In this document: positions 49,654-58,510 of the stretch, piece by piece
Layout: each line of letters begins with the position of its first letter
How positions within the stretch are numbered: position 1 is the stretch's first letter
Source of the DNA: CAXGTL01 sp964645705
Lineage (GTDB): Archaea > Nanobdellota > Nanobdellia > Woesearchaeales > CAXGTL01
Length of the DNA: 64,000 nt
Direction: 5' to 3'
NCBI GenBank assembly: GCA_964645705.1
Contig: CAZYAB010000005.1
Coordinates: 1-64,000 of the forward strand
The notes under the pieces: model-generated
Databases searched by the model: none
Told to the model about the DNA's origin: nothing
Seen by the model: only the letters and a program-made list of their open reading frames with translations
Program-made: the position numbers and the translations under genes

Positions 49654-51405
49654 TTATTTTCTTTTCTGTAACTTATATAATCTGTAAAAATCTTTTTTAT
49701 TCTTTACAAGTTCATCAAAACTTCCTTCTTCTATTACTTTGCCTCTTTTCATTACAATTATCTTGTCAACATTCTTTAATGTAGATAATCTGTGTGCAAT
49801 TATCAAGATTGTTTTGTTTTTAAAGTATTTTTCAAGATTGTTTTGTATTTTCTGTTCTGTTTTGCTGTCTAAAGAAGAAGTTGCTTCGTCTAAAATAAGT
49901 ACATCGGAGTTTTTGTAAAGTGCTCTTGCAATTCCTATTCTTTGTCGCTCACCGCCACTTAGTTTATAGCCTTTTTCGCCGATCAGTGTGTTGAGTCTTT
50001 TTGGTAGTTTTTTAATTATTGGCTGAAGCTGGCTTGTTTTGATTGCAATCTCTAGCAAGTTAATGTTTTTTTTAATAGATGAAATCATTATGTTTTTTAT
50101 TAATGATAAATTAAACATTTCTGATTCTTGCAATACAACTGAAATTGTTTTTGTAATCGAGTTATGTTTGTATTTGTTAAGATCTTTTCCATCAATAAGT
50201 ATTTGTCCTCGACAAGGTTGATATAAACCAAGCATTAGTTTTACCAAGGTTGATTTTCCGCAACCAGATCTTCCGACGATTCCAATTTTTTCTTTTCTTT
50301 TTACCAAAAGATTGAAGTTTTTTAAAACTAATTTATTTTTGTATTTAAAATAAATATTCTTGAATTCAATCTTCTTCCAATTGTTTGGAACTTTTTTAAG
50401 ATGTCTTCCATTTCTGTCAAATATTTCTCTACCGAATATTGTCATGAATCTTCCAATCTTTGTTTTTATCTGAATAATTCTAGAACTTTGGTGTGTGATC
50501 ATTTCTAATCCACTTCTTAATTTACCAAAATAATTTGAATAAACTAGAATCATGCCGACGGTTATCGTGCCTGCTATTGCATCATAACAAGTTAATAAAA
50601 TAAAAGCTGCATAACCAATTGAAGCAAAGATTTTTATTGTTTTTACTTTTAATTGTGCGAACTTTTTTGTTTTTAACCAAATTTTATAATATTTGTTTTC
50701 ATAATTCTTTGTTGAATCTGTAAATGTTTTTTTTAATCCTAATGATTTTACTGTTAACAAGTTTGAAGATGATTCATAGATCTTGCCTGAAACTTTTTCC
50801 CTGATCTTTGCAGTCTTTGTTTCTAATATTGCTAATTTTCTATTAAAATATTTTTCGCCGAGAGTGTAGATTGCTGAATAAATAATTGCAAATAAAACAT
50901 ATTTCCAGCTGAGTATTGCGAATATTATTATTGTTCCTATTAATCTTATGAAAATATCAACACCTTCATTTGCAAGTTTTCTTATTCCATCAAAAATTGC
51001 GTCAGCCCCTTTGTTTATTTTTTCAATCTTTGATCCTGTTTCTTCTGTTTCATGCCATTTTAGATCCAGATCAATTAATTTTGACATTGCTTGAATCCTT
51101 GTTCTTCTTCTGATGTCTCCGCCTATCTTCATCATGCCATACTTTGCATAGAATCTTAGCCAAACTTGGAAACTTCCTAGTGCTCCAATTGCAATTATGA
51201 CTAGATAAAATTGATTCAATGATTGTCCTTGTTTATATTGTACTAAAAAATCAACTATCCATCCAACTAAAAATACAATTGCAAAGGGAAACATGCTACT
51301 AACAGCTTTTAAAAAAGTAAAAAAACAAAATTTTGTTCTCATCCCTTGTAAAAAACTCCAGTAGTCTTTCAAATAGGTCTTTAAATCATATGTTTTTTTA
51401 GCCAT
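49654..51405 (-). CDS. ABC exporter, fused permease and ATPase
   Basis: A 583-residue MsbA/MDR-type half transporter. The membrane domain (about 15-320) has six helices. The ATPase shows Walker A GRSGCGKST, a Q-loop (VLQESEMF), signature LSGGERQR, Walker B VLILDEATSS, and the H-loop AHRLSTL. It probably works as a homodimer exporting a lipid, drug or peptide. The substrate is not deducible. A TATA-like TTTAAATA lies about 20-30 bases upstream of the ATG, suggesting a leaderless message. Confidence 0.93.
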   Translation of the reverse strand: MAKKTYDLKTYLKDYWSFLQGMRTKFCFFTFLKAVSSMFPFAIVFLVGWIVDFLVQYKQGQSLNQFYLVIIAIGALGSFQVWLRFYAKYGMMKIGGDIRRRTRIQAMSKLIDLDLKWHETEETGSKIEKINKGADAIFDGIRKLANEGVDIFIRLIGTIIIFAILSWKYVLFAIIYSAIYTLGEKYFNRKLAILETKTAKIREKVSGKIYESSSNLLTVKSLGLKKTFTDSTKNYENKYYKIWLKTKKFAQLKVKTIKIFASIGYAAFILLTCYDAIAGTITVGMILVYSNYFGKLRSGLEMITHQSSRIIQIKTKIGRFMTIFGREIFDRNGRHLKKVPNNWKKIEFKNIYFKYKNKLVLKNFNLLVKRKEKIGIVGRSGCGKSTLVKLMLGLYQPCRGQILIDGKDLNKYKHNSITKTISVVLQESEMFNLSLIKNIMISSIKKNINLLEIAIKTSQLQPIIKKLPKRLNTLIGEKGYKLSGGERQRIGIARALYKNSDVLILDEATSSLDSKTEQKIQNNLEKYFKNKTILIIAHRLSTLKNVDKIIVMKRGKVIEEGSFDELVKNKKDFYRLYKLQKRK

Positions 51406-51529
51406 ATATTATATAGGGTGTTCAAGGTATTTAAACTTATATTTTGTTAAATATATGTTTAAAGATATATATTAGAAAACACACAAATCTATAAAGGGTT
51501 CAAAACCTTATATATGTATAAGAGTTAAG

Positions 51530-51589
51530 ATGGCTATTTCTGATGAATTTGGGACATTTTGGTCATATTTTAGAAAAAAGGCTCTGTAA
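51530..51589 (+). CDS. Possible leaderless mini-ORF, 19 aa
   Basis: MAISDEFGTFWSYFRKKAL is encoded just downstream of a TATA-like CCTTATATATG (51507-51517), with the ATG near the expected transcription start. It overlaps the 3' end of the HEAT-like gene on the other strand. Weak evidence; the promoter might instead produce an antisense RNA to that gene. Confidence 0.2.
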   Translation: MAISDEFGTFWSYFRKKAL

Positions 51590-52049
51590 TTTCTGTTGTG
51601 CCTATATATAAAGATAATATAGATATAATATACTTATCATCAAGTTTTTCAGATGGATCAAAATCTTTTAACATGTGTTCTGCAGTGTTTCTTACTTGTT
51701 CTCTTTTATCATCTAAAGCTCTCTCATAGTATTCTTTTTTATTTAGTTTTAATAATGCTCTCATGCTGACTATATAATGATTGTCTTCAGATAATTGGCT
51801 TTCTAAATATTGTTGATCAATAATGCAGAATGCTGATTTTAAACCTGATTTTACTGCATAATGTTTATCATTGTTTAATAATTTTAGAATGTCTTGTTTG
51901 TCTCTTATTTCTCCTATTTTTTTTAATGTTTCTTTTTTTACAACTGAATATTCATTGTCTTCTACAATACTTAATAATTTTGAAAGATCGCTAGTGTTTT
52001 TAACTATTTCTAATCTTTGATGAGTTTCTCCAATATTGATTCTTATCAT
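51570..52049 (-). CDS. HEAT-like repeat protein
   Basis: A 159-residue helical protein. Repeated units of about 30 residues, such as DNEYSVVKKETLKKIGEIRD, DKHYAVKSGLKSAFCIID and DNHYIVSMRALLKLNKKE, have the look of HEAT or PBS-lyase-type repeats. It probably serves as a protein-protein scaffold. It follows the MoxR-VWA pair by 48 bases on the same strand and may join their complex (inference). Confidence 0.65.
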   Translation of the reverse strand: MIRINIGETHQRLEIVKNTSDLSKLLSIVEDNEYSVVKKETLKKIGEIRDKQDILKLLNNDKHYAVKSGLKSAFCIIDQQYLESQLSEDNHYIVSMRALLKLNKKEYYERALDDKREQVRNTAEHMLKDFDPSEKLDDKYIISILSLYIGTTEITEPFF

Positions 52050-52096
52050 ATAAATGTGTAATACTTTAATATTAATAAAAATTATTGTTTTCTAGT

Positions 52097-53284
52097 TCAC
52101 ATTACTCCGTAATAATCCTCAAGCACAATCTTATCCAGTTCATCCACATTAGTAACTTTCCAGAACTTTCCCTCACCAATCTCAATAATCCTTCTACCTA
52201 GATCTTCGCCTTTTTTATCTAGGTTAATGCCTATCAAAGAAACAGTAATATCATTGTCTTTTGCTAATGAAATTGCAGCCAGTGTTTCATGTTCAGGATC
52301 AGCACCATATGTTGGTAATGCATCACTTAACAAAATAAGATGTTTTGTTATTTTTTCACTTGGAAACATCTCAATAGCTTTTGCAATTGTTGAACCAAAA
52401 TCAGTTTCACCAGATGCACGAATAGGTGTGATTTCTTTTAGTAGGAGAGCAAAGTTTTGTGTTGGTTCAACCATTGAAATGACTTTGTTTTTAAAAACAA
52501 TCAAACCAATATTATCTTTTTTATTGATTGCTTTGAATGCTAATGCAATTCCTGCTTTTTTACTTGCTTCTATTTTTTTGCCTTTCATTGAACCAGATGC
52601 ATCCATTGCATAGATTATTACTGCTTTTCCTTTGCTATGTCTTTCATACGCTCTTAGATCTTGCATCATTAGTTTATCATGGCCTCTTCTGATTGCAACT
52701 TTTACAGACTTTTTAACAGCAATATCGTGATACCTGTCACCTTTTTTAAATATCTTTGTATCTTTTGGCAGACCATAATGAGATGTTTTCTTATGTTCAT
52801 ATTCACCCAATATTCCTTTTGGAATTATGTGGTCAAGTTCTTCTGTATACAAGATTAAAGAAGCTAAGTAAAATCCTTTTTTGGTTATTTCTAGATCTCG
52901 GTTGATTAATTCTTTGTCTTTTAATTTTTTTATGCCTTCACCAATATTCTTTTTAATTTCTTTTTGAAATTCTGGTATTTTTACATTTCTTTCAACATAA
53001 TCAGGTTCATATCCTGTTAAATATCTTATCATAGATTTTCCATATATCTGTTCTGCGTTTTTGTAATTCTTAACCAAATTTTCAAACATCATGTCAGGTG
53101 TAAAACTTCCCAAGCCTTGGTTAATTGCATCTTTTATTACTTTTCCTTCATCAATCGTCTCTTTATCACTTTCAATAACAGAATGCATTAATTTATCTTC
53201 TTCATTCTGAGAGTCTAATTGTCCTGACAATTCTTCGATGTCTTCAGTTTTTTGTATTTTTACTTGTTTGTCAGGGAACATCAC
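52097..53284 (-). CDS. VWA-domain protein of MoxR-VWA pair
   Basis: The 395-residue protein has a charged N-terminal half (1-195) and a C-terminal von Willebrand factor A domain. The MIDAS motif is IIYAMDASGSMKG, with GETDFGS and LILLSDALP supplying the later metal residues. It resembles the D subunit of magnesium chelatase-like complexes. Its start overlaps the MoxR-type ATPase gene by 14 bases, so the two act together, probably in metal insertion or protein-complex remodelling. Confidence 0.88.
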   Translation of the reverse strand: MMFPDKQVKIQKTEDIEELSGQLDSQNEEDKLMHSVIESDKETIDEGKVIKDAINQGLGSFTPDMMFENLVKNYKNAEQIYGKSMIRYLTGYEPDYVERNVKIPEFQKEIKKNIGEGIKKLKDKELINRDLEITKKGFYLASLILYTEELDHIIPKGILGEYEHKKTSHYGLPKDTKIFKKGDRYHDIAVKKSVKVAIRRGHDKLMMQDLRAYERHSKGKAVIIYAMDASGSMKGKKIEASKKAGIALAFKAINKKDNIGLIVFKNKVISMVEPTQNFALLLKEITPIRASGETDFGSTIAKAIEMFPSEKITKHLILLSDALPTYGADPEHETLAAISLAKDNDITVSLIGINLDKKGEDLGRRIIEIGEGKFWKVTNVDELDKIVLEDYYGVM

Positions 53285-54314
53285 CTAGTTCGCCTGAAGT
53301 TTCAATACTTTTGCCAACATTTGTTTTCATAAACTCTTTAAACTCCTTACCTATGAATTGTTCTGGTGTCATGAGATATTTAATACTAGGTTTTAGTTTT
53401 ATCCTATGTGCTAGAACACTTACTAAAACATCTTTTATGTCTTGCAACTTAACTTGTTGCCTTTTTTTTAATAATGCATTTGCTTGTGACCTTTCATACA
53501 AACCTTGCAATGCCCTAACGCTTGGTTTTTTTTCTAGTTTGTCTGATTGTCTTAGTAATCTAATGAAATATGCCATTAGATGAAGTAAGTTTTGTGGAAC
53601 CCTGACCAATTGTTTGCATGATTGTTTTATGATTTGTTTCTCAATGTCAATTGTTTCTGGAAATGACATGTAGATTATGTCAAACCTGTCAAGCAGAACA
53701 TCACTAAGCCTTTCGGTGGATGAATCTTCTGGGTTCATTGTTGCTATGAATAAGAAGTTGGCAGGAATGTCTACATCATATGAACCGATTGTTGCTTTTT
53801 TTTCTTGCAAAACTTGTAAAAGTGCGTTTTGTAATTTTTCAGGGCATCTGTTTATTTCATCAAAAAATAAAACTCCGTTATTTGCTTTGAATATTTTTCC
53901 TGGTGTGAATGCTTCTAAACTCAATGGACCGAATTTCATTGCTTTTATTGGATCAATGTCGCCTAATAGATCTTCTACTGTTAGGTCTGGTGAACCTTGT
54001 ATTCTGATAAAACGTTCACTTCCGCCTATTCTTGCTTTTTTTGGTTTTGTTTTTTTCGATTTACATTCAGGACATATTGGGTTGTTTATTTCACAATGAA
54101 AACCGCATCCACCTACAGCATCAATCGGTGGAAGAATTTTTGCAATGTTCTTTGCTAATGTTGTTTTACCAATACCAGGTGAACCAACTATTATTATGTT
54201 TCTGTTTGATAATAGTGCTGATTTTATCTGGTGCTTTACATTATCTTGTCCAATTGTGTCTGTAAATATATCTTGTTTTGATAATAAAATATTGTTTAGT
54301 TCTTGTTTATTCAT
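53271..54314 (-). CDS. MoxR/ChlI-type AAA+ ATPase
   Basis: About 347 residues. Walker A is VGSPGIGKTTLAKN and Walker B is GVLFFDEINRCP, with sensor/arginine segments MNPEDSSTERLSDVLLDRFD. Between them is an insertion with cysteines (CGFHCEINNPICPECK) that could bind zinc. It belongs to the Mg-chelatase I-like AAA+ group. An in-frame ATG lies 14 codons upstream, but GGAGG sits nine to ten bases before the ATG at 54314, so I start there. It leads the MoxR-VWA-HEAT run. Confidence 0.9.
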   Translation of the reverse strand: MNKQELNNILLSKQDIFTDTIGQDNVKHQIKSALLSNRNIIIVGSPGIGKTTLAKNIAKILPPIDAVGGCGFHCEINNPICPECKSKKTKPKKARIGGSERFIRIQGSPDLTVEDLLGDIDPIKAMKFGPLSLEAFTPGKIFKANNGVLFFDEINRCPEKLQNALLQVLQEKKATIGSYDVDIPANFLFIATMNPEDSSTERLSDVLLDRFDIIYMSFPETIDIEKQIIKQSCKQLVRVPQNLLHLMAYFIRLLRQSDKLEKKPSVRALQGLYERSQANALLKKRQQVKLQDIKDVLVSVLAHRIKLKPSIKYLMTPEQFIGKEFKEFMKTNVGKSIETSGELGDVP

Positions 54315-54427
54315 TTTGCATAAGCCTCCGGCATGACAGCCTCTTTTGTTATGCAAATTTGAGTATATAAAGTTATTTAGGCAGAAATAAAAAGGTTTAT
54401 ATAGTGGTAGAATCTATATGTTGGGGC

Positions 54428-54904
54428 TCATGTTTTTATGAATATTGAGAATAATTCAGAGCCTGTCAAAGTTACAATAGTCACAACTATTCCTGCAATC
54501 AAAACACCTATTATAGAAGCAATCAAATAATCTTTGAATTTAAAGTCTAATAAATATGCGCCTAAACAACCAGTGTAAACACCAGAACCAGGCAATGGTA
54601 TTCCAATAAAGAGTGCTAATCCTAATGTTCCGTATTTTTCTACGTATGGATGTACTCTTTTTTGTGTTCTTATTACTATTTTTTGATATATTTTTTCCAC
54701 TAATTTAATCTTTAAAAAGAAATGCATTATATGATGAACAAAGTACCATACCAAAGGCGCTAATATTATGTTTGATAATATGCATATGATAAAAACTGTT
54801 GGCCAGTTCATGCCATACTTTAATATTCCGTATGGAATAGATGCTCTTAACTCTAGCGTAGGTATTAATGTTATTAAGAATAGGTATGCTATGTTGAGTA
54901 TCAT
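54428..54904 (-). CDS. COG2426-like small membrane protein (Sm_multidrug_ex)
   Basis: The 158-residue protein has four to five membrane helices. PTLELRASIPYGI near the start and LALFIGIPLPGSGVYTGCLGAYLLDF later are the family marks of the putative small multidrug export group, related in form to DedA/VTT proteins. Real transport activity is unproven. It lies between the Nre and MoxR genes on the same strand. Confidence 0.85.
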   Translation of the reverse strand: MILNIAYLFLITLIPTLELRASIPYGILKYGMNWPTVFIICILSNIILAPLVWYFVHHIMHFFLKIKLVEKIYQKIVIRTQKRVHPYVEKYGTLGLALFIGIPLPGSGVYTGCLGAYLLDFKFKDYLIASIIGVLIAGIVVTIVTLTGSELFSIFIKT

Positions 54905-54941
54905 ATTGTTTTGTGTTTTGGTTGTGTTTTTAAATGTTTGG

Positions 54942-56201
54942 TTAAAATATGTTTAACTTTTTCTGCGTTCTCATCTCTCTTAACAAAATGCTTTCACACA
55001 ATATCTTAGAAATATCAATGCCAAACTTCTTTTTCATGAATGTTTTGGCATATTTTAGCATTAACTCCTTTCTGCCGAACTTCAAGGGTTTTGACTTAAG
55101 CGCAGCACGTGTTGCCTCACGAGTCACCCACACACCTAAAGGTACTGCGTACTCACCTGTTATTACTCTTAGAACTAAACAAGAAGCTTGCTTCTTTAGT
55201 TTGGTGGAAAGGTGTTCTTGTATTGCCATTCGAACAGAATAATATCCTCCAACACAATTGGATGCATAAGTTTTTCTACCGAGATAGCCTTCGTGATCAG
55301 TGCTGTACTGTAATTGGTTTGTTACATTCCAGCTTGCCTTGGGTAGATATGATTCAAATAATTCATATGACCATATTTCTGGAAACATCAAGATTAAGTA
55401 ATAATTTCCAAGATAACCACCAAAATATACGCTGTAATCAACCCTGGAGTTGAACTTTTGTATCTCTTTGTGATACATTTTGCCAATGTGATCGTCAGTT
55501 GCTGTTATGCTCCATCTAGTTGGAACTAGTTTTCTTTGTGTTTTAATGCCTAAGTTGCCTGCGCTTAATAATTTAGATAAAAAGTTTTCATCAAATCCTT
55601 TTTCATAAAGCAATTGTAAGCCTTTAGTTGCTTTGAAATCTGTGTCAGACACAATCTTGTCAACTTTTGTGTGTATCTTTGGGTTAGATGTGATTTCTGC
55701 TTTTTGTAATGATGATGTCGGGCCCATTGGAGCAACGTACGGATCAATTCTTTTTGTAAATTGCGGTTTGTCTTTTAAACTGACTTCAATATCAACTGGT
55801 TTAGAAGCCATTGATATTTCTTGTGTCATGTCAAGAAATCTGTCTTTATTATATTTGACTAACATTTTAAATCGAGAATTAACTAGACTGCTTCTTATGT
55901 TAATCAATGTATTAATATCATAATTCTGTGATCCCCATAATCTTGGATCATCGTATGTTTCTGAATTTGTTATGTTGGGTGGAGTCAAAATACCTACATT
56001 TACATTTGGATAACCATATCTTCCAACGAATACTGCTGGTGATGCTCCATAGTAGTTTGTTTGGTTGATGTTGTTGTCTTGGTTGTCAAATAATTGCTTT
56101 GTCTTGAACATTGCCTGAGACTTAGCCAATATAGGACAAAAATCTTTACCACAATTAAGTCTAGGATTCTTTCCTTTGCATTGTAAACATGGAAGTTTCA
56201 T
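54942..56201 (-). CDS. Nre-family DNA repair protein
   Basis: The 419-residue protein matches archaeal NreA/NreB. It has a four-cysteine N-terminus (C5, C8, C17, C22), then YYGASPAVFVGRYGYPNVNVGIL, DDPRLWG, GPTSSLQKAEI, and the late CLVLRVITGEYAVPLGVWVTREATR. The chain ends QKKLNIF, a PCNA-binding (PIP) box of the Q-x-x-L-x-x-F type, as known for Nre proteins. It likely acts in repair of DNA damage through PCNA. It has a weak ribosome-binding context and no clear operon partner. Confidence 0.93.
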   Translation of the reverse strand: MKLPCLQCKGKNPRLNCGKDFCPILAKSQAMFKTKQLFDNQDNNINQTNYYGASPAVFVGRYGYPNVNVGILTPPNITNSETYDDPRLWGSQNYDINTLINIRSSLVNSRFKMLVKYNKDRFLDMTQEISMASKPVDIEVSLKDKPQFTKRIDPYVAPMGPTSSLQKAEITSNPKIHTKVDKIVSDTDFKATKGLQLLYEKGFDENFLSKLLSAGNLGIKTQRKLVPTRWSITATDDHIGKMYHKEIQKFNSRVDYSVYFGGYLGNYYLILMFPEIWSYELFESYLPKASWNVTNQLQYSTDHEGYLGRKTYASNCVGGYYSVRMAIQEHLSTKLKKQASCLVLRVITGEYAVPLGVWVTREATRAALKSKPLKFGRKELMLKYAKTFMKKKFGIDISKILCESILLREMRTQKKLNIF

Positions 56202-56336
56202 GTTGTGTGGGAAGATTTTATTCTATAAAAAGATGTTTAGACATTGGTTGATGATAAATAAAATATGGCAAGGTTTATATAGATATTAAATATAGTGTTA
56301 AATATCAAATAAAAATATCTATATGGGGTGATAATA

Positions 56337-57101
56337 ATGTGGACAGCATTGTCAATACTAAGTTTTCCGTTTTGGGTGGCTTTAATAATAATAATTCTTG
56401 TCAGTATTAAAGTTGTAAATGAATATGAAAGAGGTGTTAAATTTACATTTGGTAAATATTCTGGAATAATGAGGCCTGGTTGGAGACTGGTAATACCAAT
56501 ATTCCAGTCATGGCAAAGGGTTGACATGAGGGTAAAAGTTATAGACGTGCCAGAGCAAGATGCAATTACAAAAGATAATGTTAGTCTTAATGTAAATGCT
56601 GTATTATACTATAAAGTAGATGATGCAAAACCAGCAATATTAGAGGTTGAACATTTTCATTATGCTGTTTCTCAGCTAGCACAGACAACTATGAGAGATG
56701 TTGTAGGTGAAGTAACATTAGATGAATTATTAGCAAATAGAGATGATGTTTCAAAAAGAATTCAGCAAATAGTTGATAAAGCAACTGATCCATGGGGAAT
56801 AAAAGTAAACAGTGTTGATCTTAAACATATCGAGCTCCCAGGTGAAATGAAAAGAGTGATTGCAAAAGAAGCTGAGGCAGAACGGGAAAGAAGAGCTGTT
56901 ATTATAAAGGCAAAAGGTGAAGTAATTGCATCAACAAACATGGCAAAAGCTGCAAGTACATTAGCAAAGTCAACAGGAGCTTTGCATTTGCGTACATTGC
57001 AATCAATTAATGATATTAGCTCTGATAAAAGTAATACAATAGTGTTTACAGTTCCTTTGGAAGTATTGAGAGGTTTTGAAGGTAAAAAAAGGAAAAGATA
57101 G
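56337..57101 (+). CDS. Stomatin/SPFH-family protein (slipin)
   Basis: About 254 residues: an N-terminal membrane helix (FPFWVALIIIILVSI), then the SPFH domain (VVNEYERGVKFTFGKYSGIMRPGW, DVPEQDAITKDNVSLNVNAVL, QTTMRDVVGEVTLDELL), a coiled region (AEAERERRAVIIKAKGE) and a C-terminal strand. It forms membrane scaffolds. NfeD partners are common but absent here. The frame opens at a GTG in GGGGTGATAATA; the ATG at 56337 is the better start. Confidence 0.93.
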   Translation: MWTALSILSFPFWVALIIIILVSIKVVNEYERGVKFTFGKYSGIMRPGWRLVIPIFQSWQRVDMRVKVIDVPEQDAITKDNVSLNVNAVLYYKVDDAKPAILEVEHFHYAVSQLAQTTMRDVVGEVTLDELLANRDDVSKRIQQIVDKATDPWGIKVNSVDLKHIELPGEMKRVIAKEAEAERERRAVIIKAKGEVIASTNMAKAASTLAKSTGALHLRTLQSINDISSDKSNTIVFTVPLEVLRGFEGKKRKR

Positions 57102-57149
57102 ACTTAAGTATAGTAAACTTTATATATTAATACCATATAAAACAATATA

Positions 57150-57249
57150 ATTATCAGTTTGATAATCAAAAATAAATAAAAAATAATATCGAGGTGTCAT
57201 CAATCAAGATTGATGGATCTCAAAATTATAAATTTCGAGGTGATATAAA
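57150..57249 (+). promoter_or_regulatory. Leader with two inverted repeats before the first lipoprotein gene
   Basis: Two perfect inverted repeats are visible: ATTATC/GATAAT (57150-57155 with 57161-57166) and CATCAATC-AA-GATTGATG (57198-57215). TCGAGGTG occurs twice, at 57189-57196 and 57236-57243; the second is the ribosome-binding site. A 19-codon frame (GTG 57194 to TGA 57253) ends in an ATGA overlap with the lipoprotein start and might be a leader peptide. Confidence 0.4.
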
Positions 57250-58332
57250 ATGAATAAAATATTTCTGTTTCTTGTTATGTTGAGTTTAGTATTTAGCTTG
57301 ACTGCGTGTGAAACAGCAGAAGAAGAAGGCTTGGATCTGCCGCCTGCGCCTGATGAAGGTGAAGTAGAAGGAGCTCCTGTTGGACAAGTGTATGTTGCAG
57401 GAATGGTTGCAGGAGAAGGAGAAGATATAACATATCCGTGTGAAATGGGTGCAGATGGTAATCTTGATTTGGATAATTGTTATTTTGAATTAGATCCTAA
57501 TATACTTGATTATAAAGTAGAGCCAGGTCAAACAGGAGAATTAGTTTTGAGATTGCAAAAAGATACATATTTTTACAATGGATATAAGTATTTTGACAGT
57601 ACTTTACAAGAAACTGAAATGAGATCATTTTCTGATTTAGATGGTTTTACTGGTGAAGTAAAAACTCAAACAGGTAGCAGAGGTTGGATTCCTGTAGGAG
57701 ACACTGCTCTTGAAATACCAATTAAATTAGAAGATGAAGAAGGCATGTTAGCATTCTTTGTTCTTGGTTGTAAAAAACGACCTAGTGCTGAGTTTTCAAG
57801 TGAAGATTGGAACCCTGCAAGAGATTGTCATGGTGACATTGCAACTGCTGGTGCAGGAAGAGAATCTTATGGAATGTGGTTAACACATCTTATTAATGTA
57901 CAAATAGTTTCAGACCATGATAATGATCAAGCTTCTTGTGAAGGTGCTGGTTTTGATTGGATTGGCACTGCTTGTTGCGGTGATGATAATCTAGAATCTG
58001 CTGTTAGTGGAAATGGTTTGGAAAACTGTTGTAAACATGCATCTGATGAATTAGATGAAACAGGCGCTTGTATGGATCTTCCACCAAGTCCTGAAGAAGT
58101 TGTTGCAGTTGTGCCAGGACCTGATGAAATTGTTGTTGAAATGAATTGTGAAGAACCACTTGTTGAAATAAATGGTATGTGCTGTATGGATGAAGAAGAA
58201 CCATTTGGTGAATGTGATGGTGTGGTAGGATCTGGTTCAGATGAATGTTATGAACCTGCAGTTATGATTGGCGATATCTGTTGTATGGATGAAGAAGAAC
58301 CATTTGGTGAATGTGATCCAATAACAGAATAA
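57250..58332 (+). CDS. Cysteine-rich lipoprotein, paralogue 1
   Basis: The 360-residue protein has a lipoprotein signal ending FSLTAC (Cys20). The core (about 40-225) is shared with the next gene: VEGAPVGQVYVAGMVAGEGE, TYPCEMG, LQKDTYFYNGYKYFDSTLQE, TEMRSFSDLDGFTGE, LAFFVLGCKKRPSAEF, WNPARDCHGD, RESYGMW. A Cys-rich part follows (DWIGTACCGDDN, NCCKHASDELDE). The end carries two copies of a CCMDEEEPFGECD unit. It is probably anchored outside the cell. No known family. Confidence 0.75.
   Translation: MNKIFLFLVMLSLVFSLTACETAEEEGLDLPPAPDEGEVEGAPVGQVYVAGMVAGEGEDITYPCEMGADGNLDLDNCYFELDPNILDYKVEPGQTGELVLRLQKDTYFYNGYKYFDSTLQETEMRSFSDLDGFTGEVKTQTGSRGWIPVGDTALEIPIKLEDEEGMLAFFVLGCKKRPSAEFSSEDWNPARDCHGDIATAGAGRESYGMWLTHLINVQIVSDHDNDQASCEGAGFDWIGTACCGDDNLESAVSGNGLENCCKHASDELDETGACMDLPPSPEEVVAVVPGPDEIVVEMNCEEPLVEINGMCCMDEEEPFGECDGVVGSGSDECYEPAVMIGDICCMDEEEPFGECDPITE
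58183..58317 (+). repeat. 36-bp exact direct repeat in lipoprotein gene
   Basis: A 36-base unit beginning TGTATGGATGAAGAAGAACC is identical at 58183-58218 and 58282-58317, 99 bases (33 codons) apart. It encodes CMDEEEPFGECD in both. In-frame spacing means unit number could vary without frameshift. Confidence 0.85.
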
Positions 58333-58344
58333 ACATAACAATAA

Positions 58345-58380
58345 AAACAACAATTTTTTTCTTTTTTTCTTTTTCTTTAA
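58345..58380 (+). terminator. Poly-T tract after first lipoprotein gene
   Basis: Several runs of T (seven, seven, five) broken by single C, then TTTAATTTTT, form a strong candidate for an archaeal intrinsic terminator. Confidence 0.45.
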
Positions 58381-58382
58381 TT

Positions 58383-58456
58383 TTTAACAAAAAGCTTTAT
58401 ACAATATAAATTAAAAATTTATAAGCATAAAGCTTTTTTAACAAAAAGCTTTATAT
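58383..58456 (+). promoter_or_regulatory. Repeated AAAGCTTT elements in promoter of second lipoprotein gene
   Basis: The palindrome AAAGCTTT occurs three times (58391, 58419, 58445). The first and third are part of a longer direct repeat, TTTTAACAAAAAGCTTTATA, 54 bases apart. The third runs into a TATA box (TTTATATATATA). This may be a regulator-binding array or a duplicated promoter. Confidence 0.4.
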
Positions 58457-58510
58457 ATATACGAATTCTAATAACACTATTATAATCAAAAAATAATAGG
58501 TGATGTGATA

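Noticed and set aside
51488..51512. T-arm-like hairpin (AAGG, loop GTTCAAAA, CCTT)
   Set aside because: No acceptor, D or anticodon arm can be found around it, and the sequence doubles as a TATA-like promoter region.
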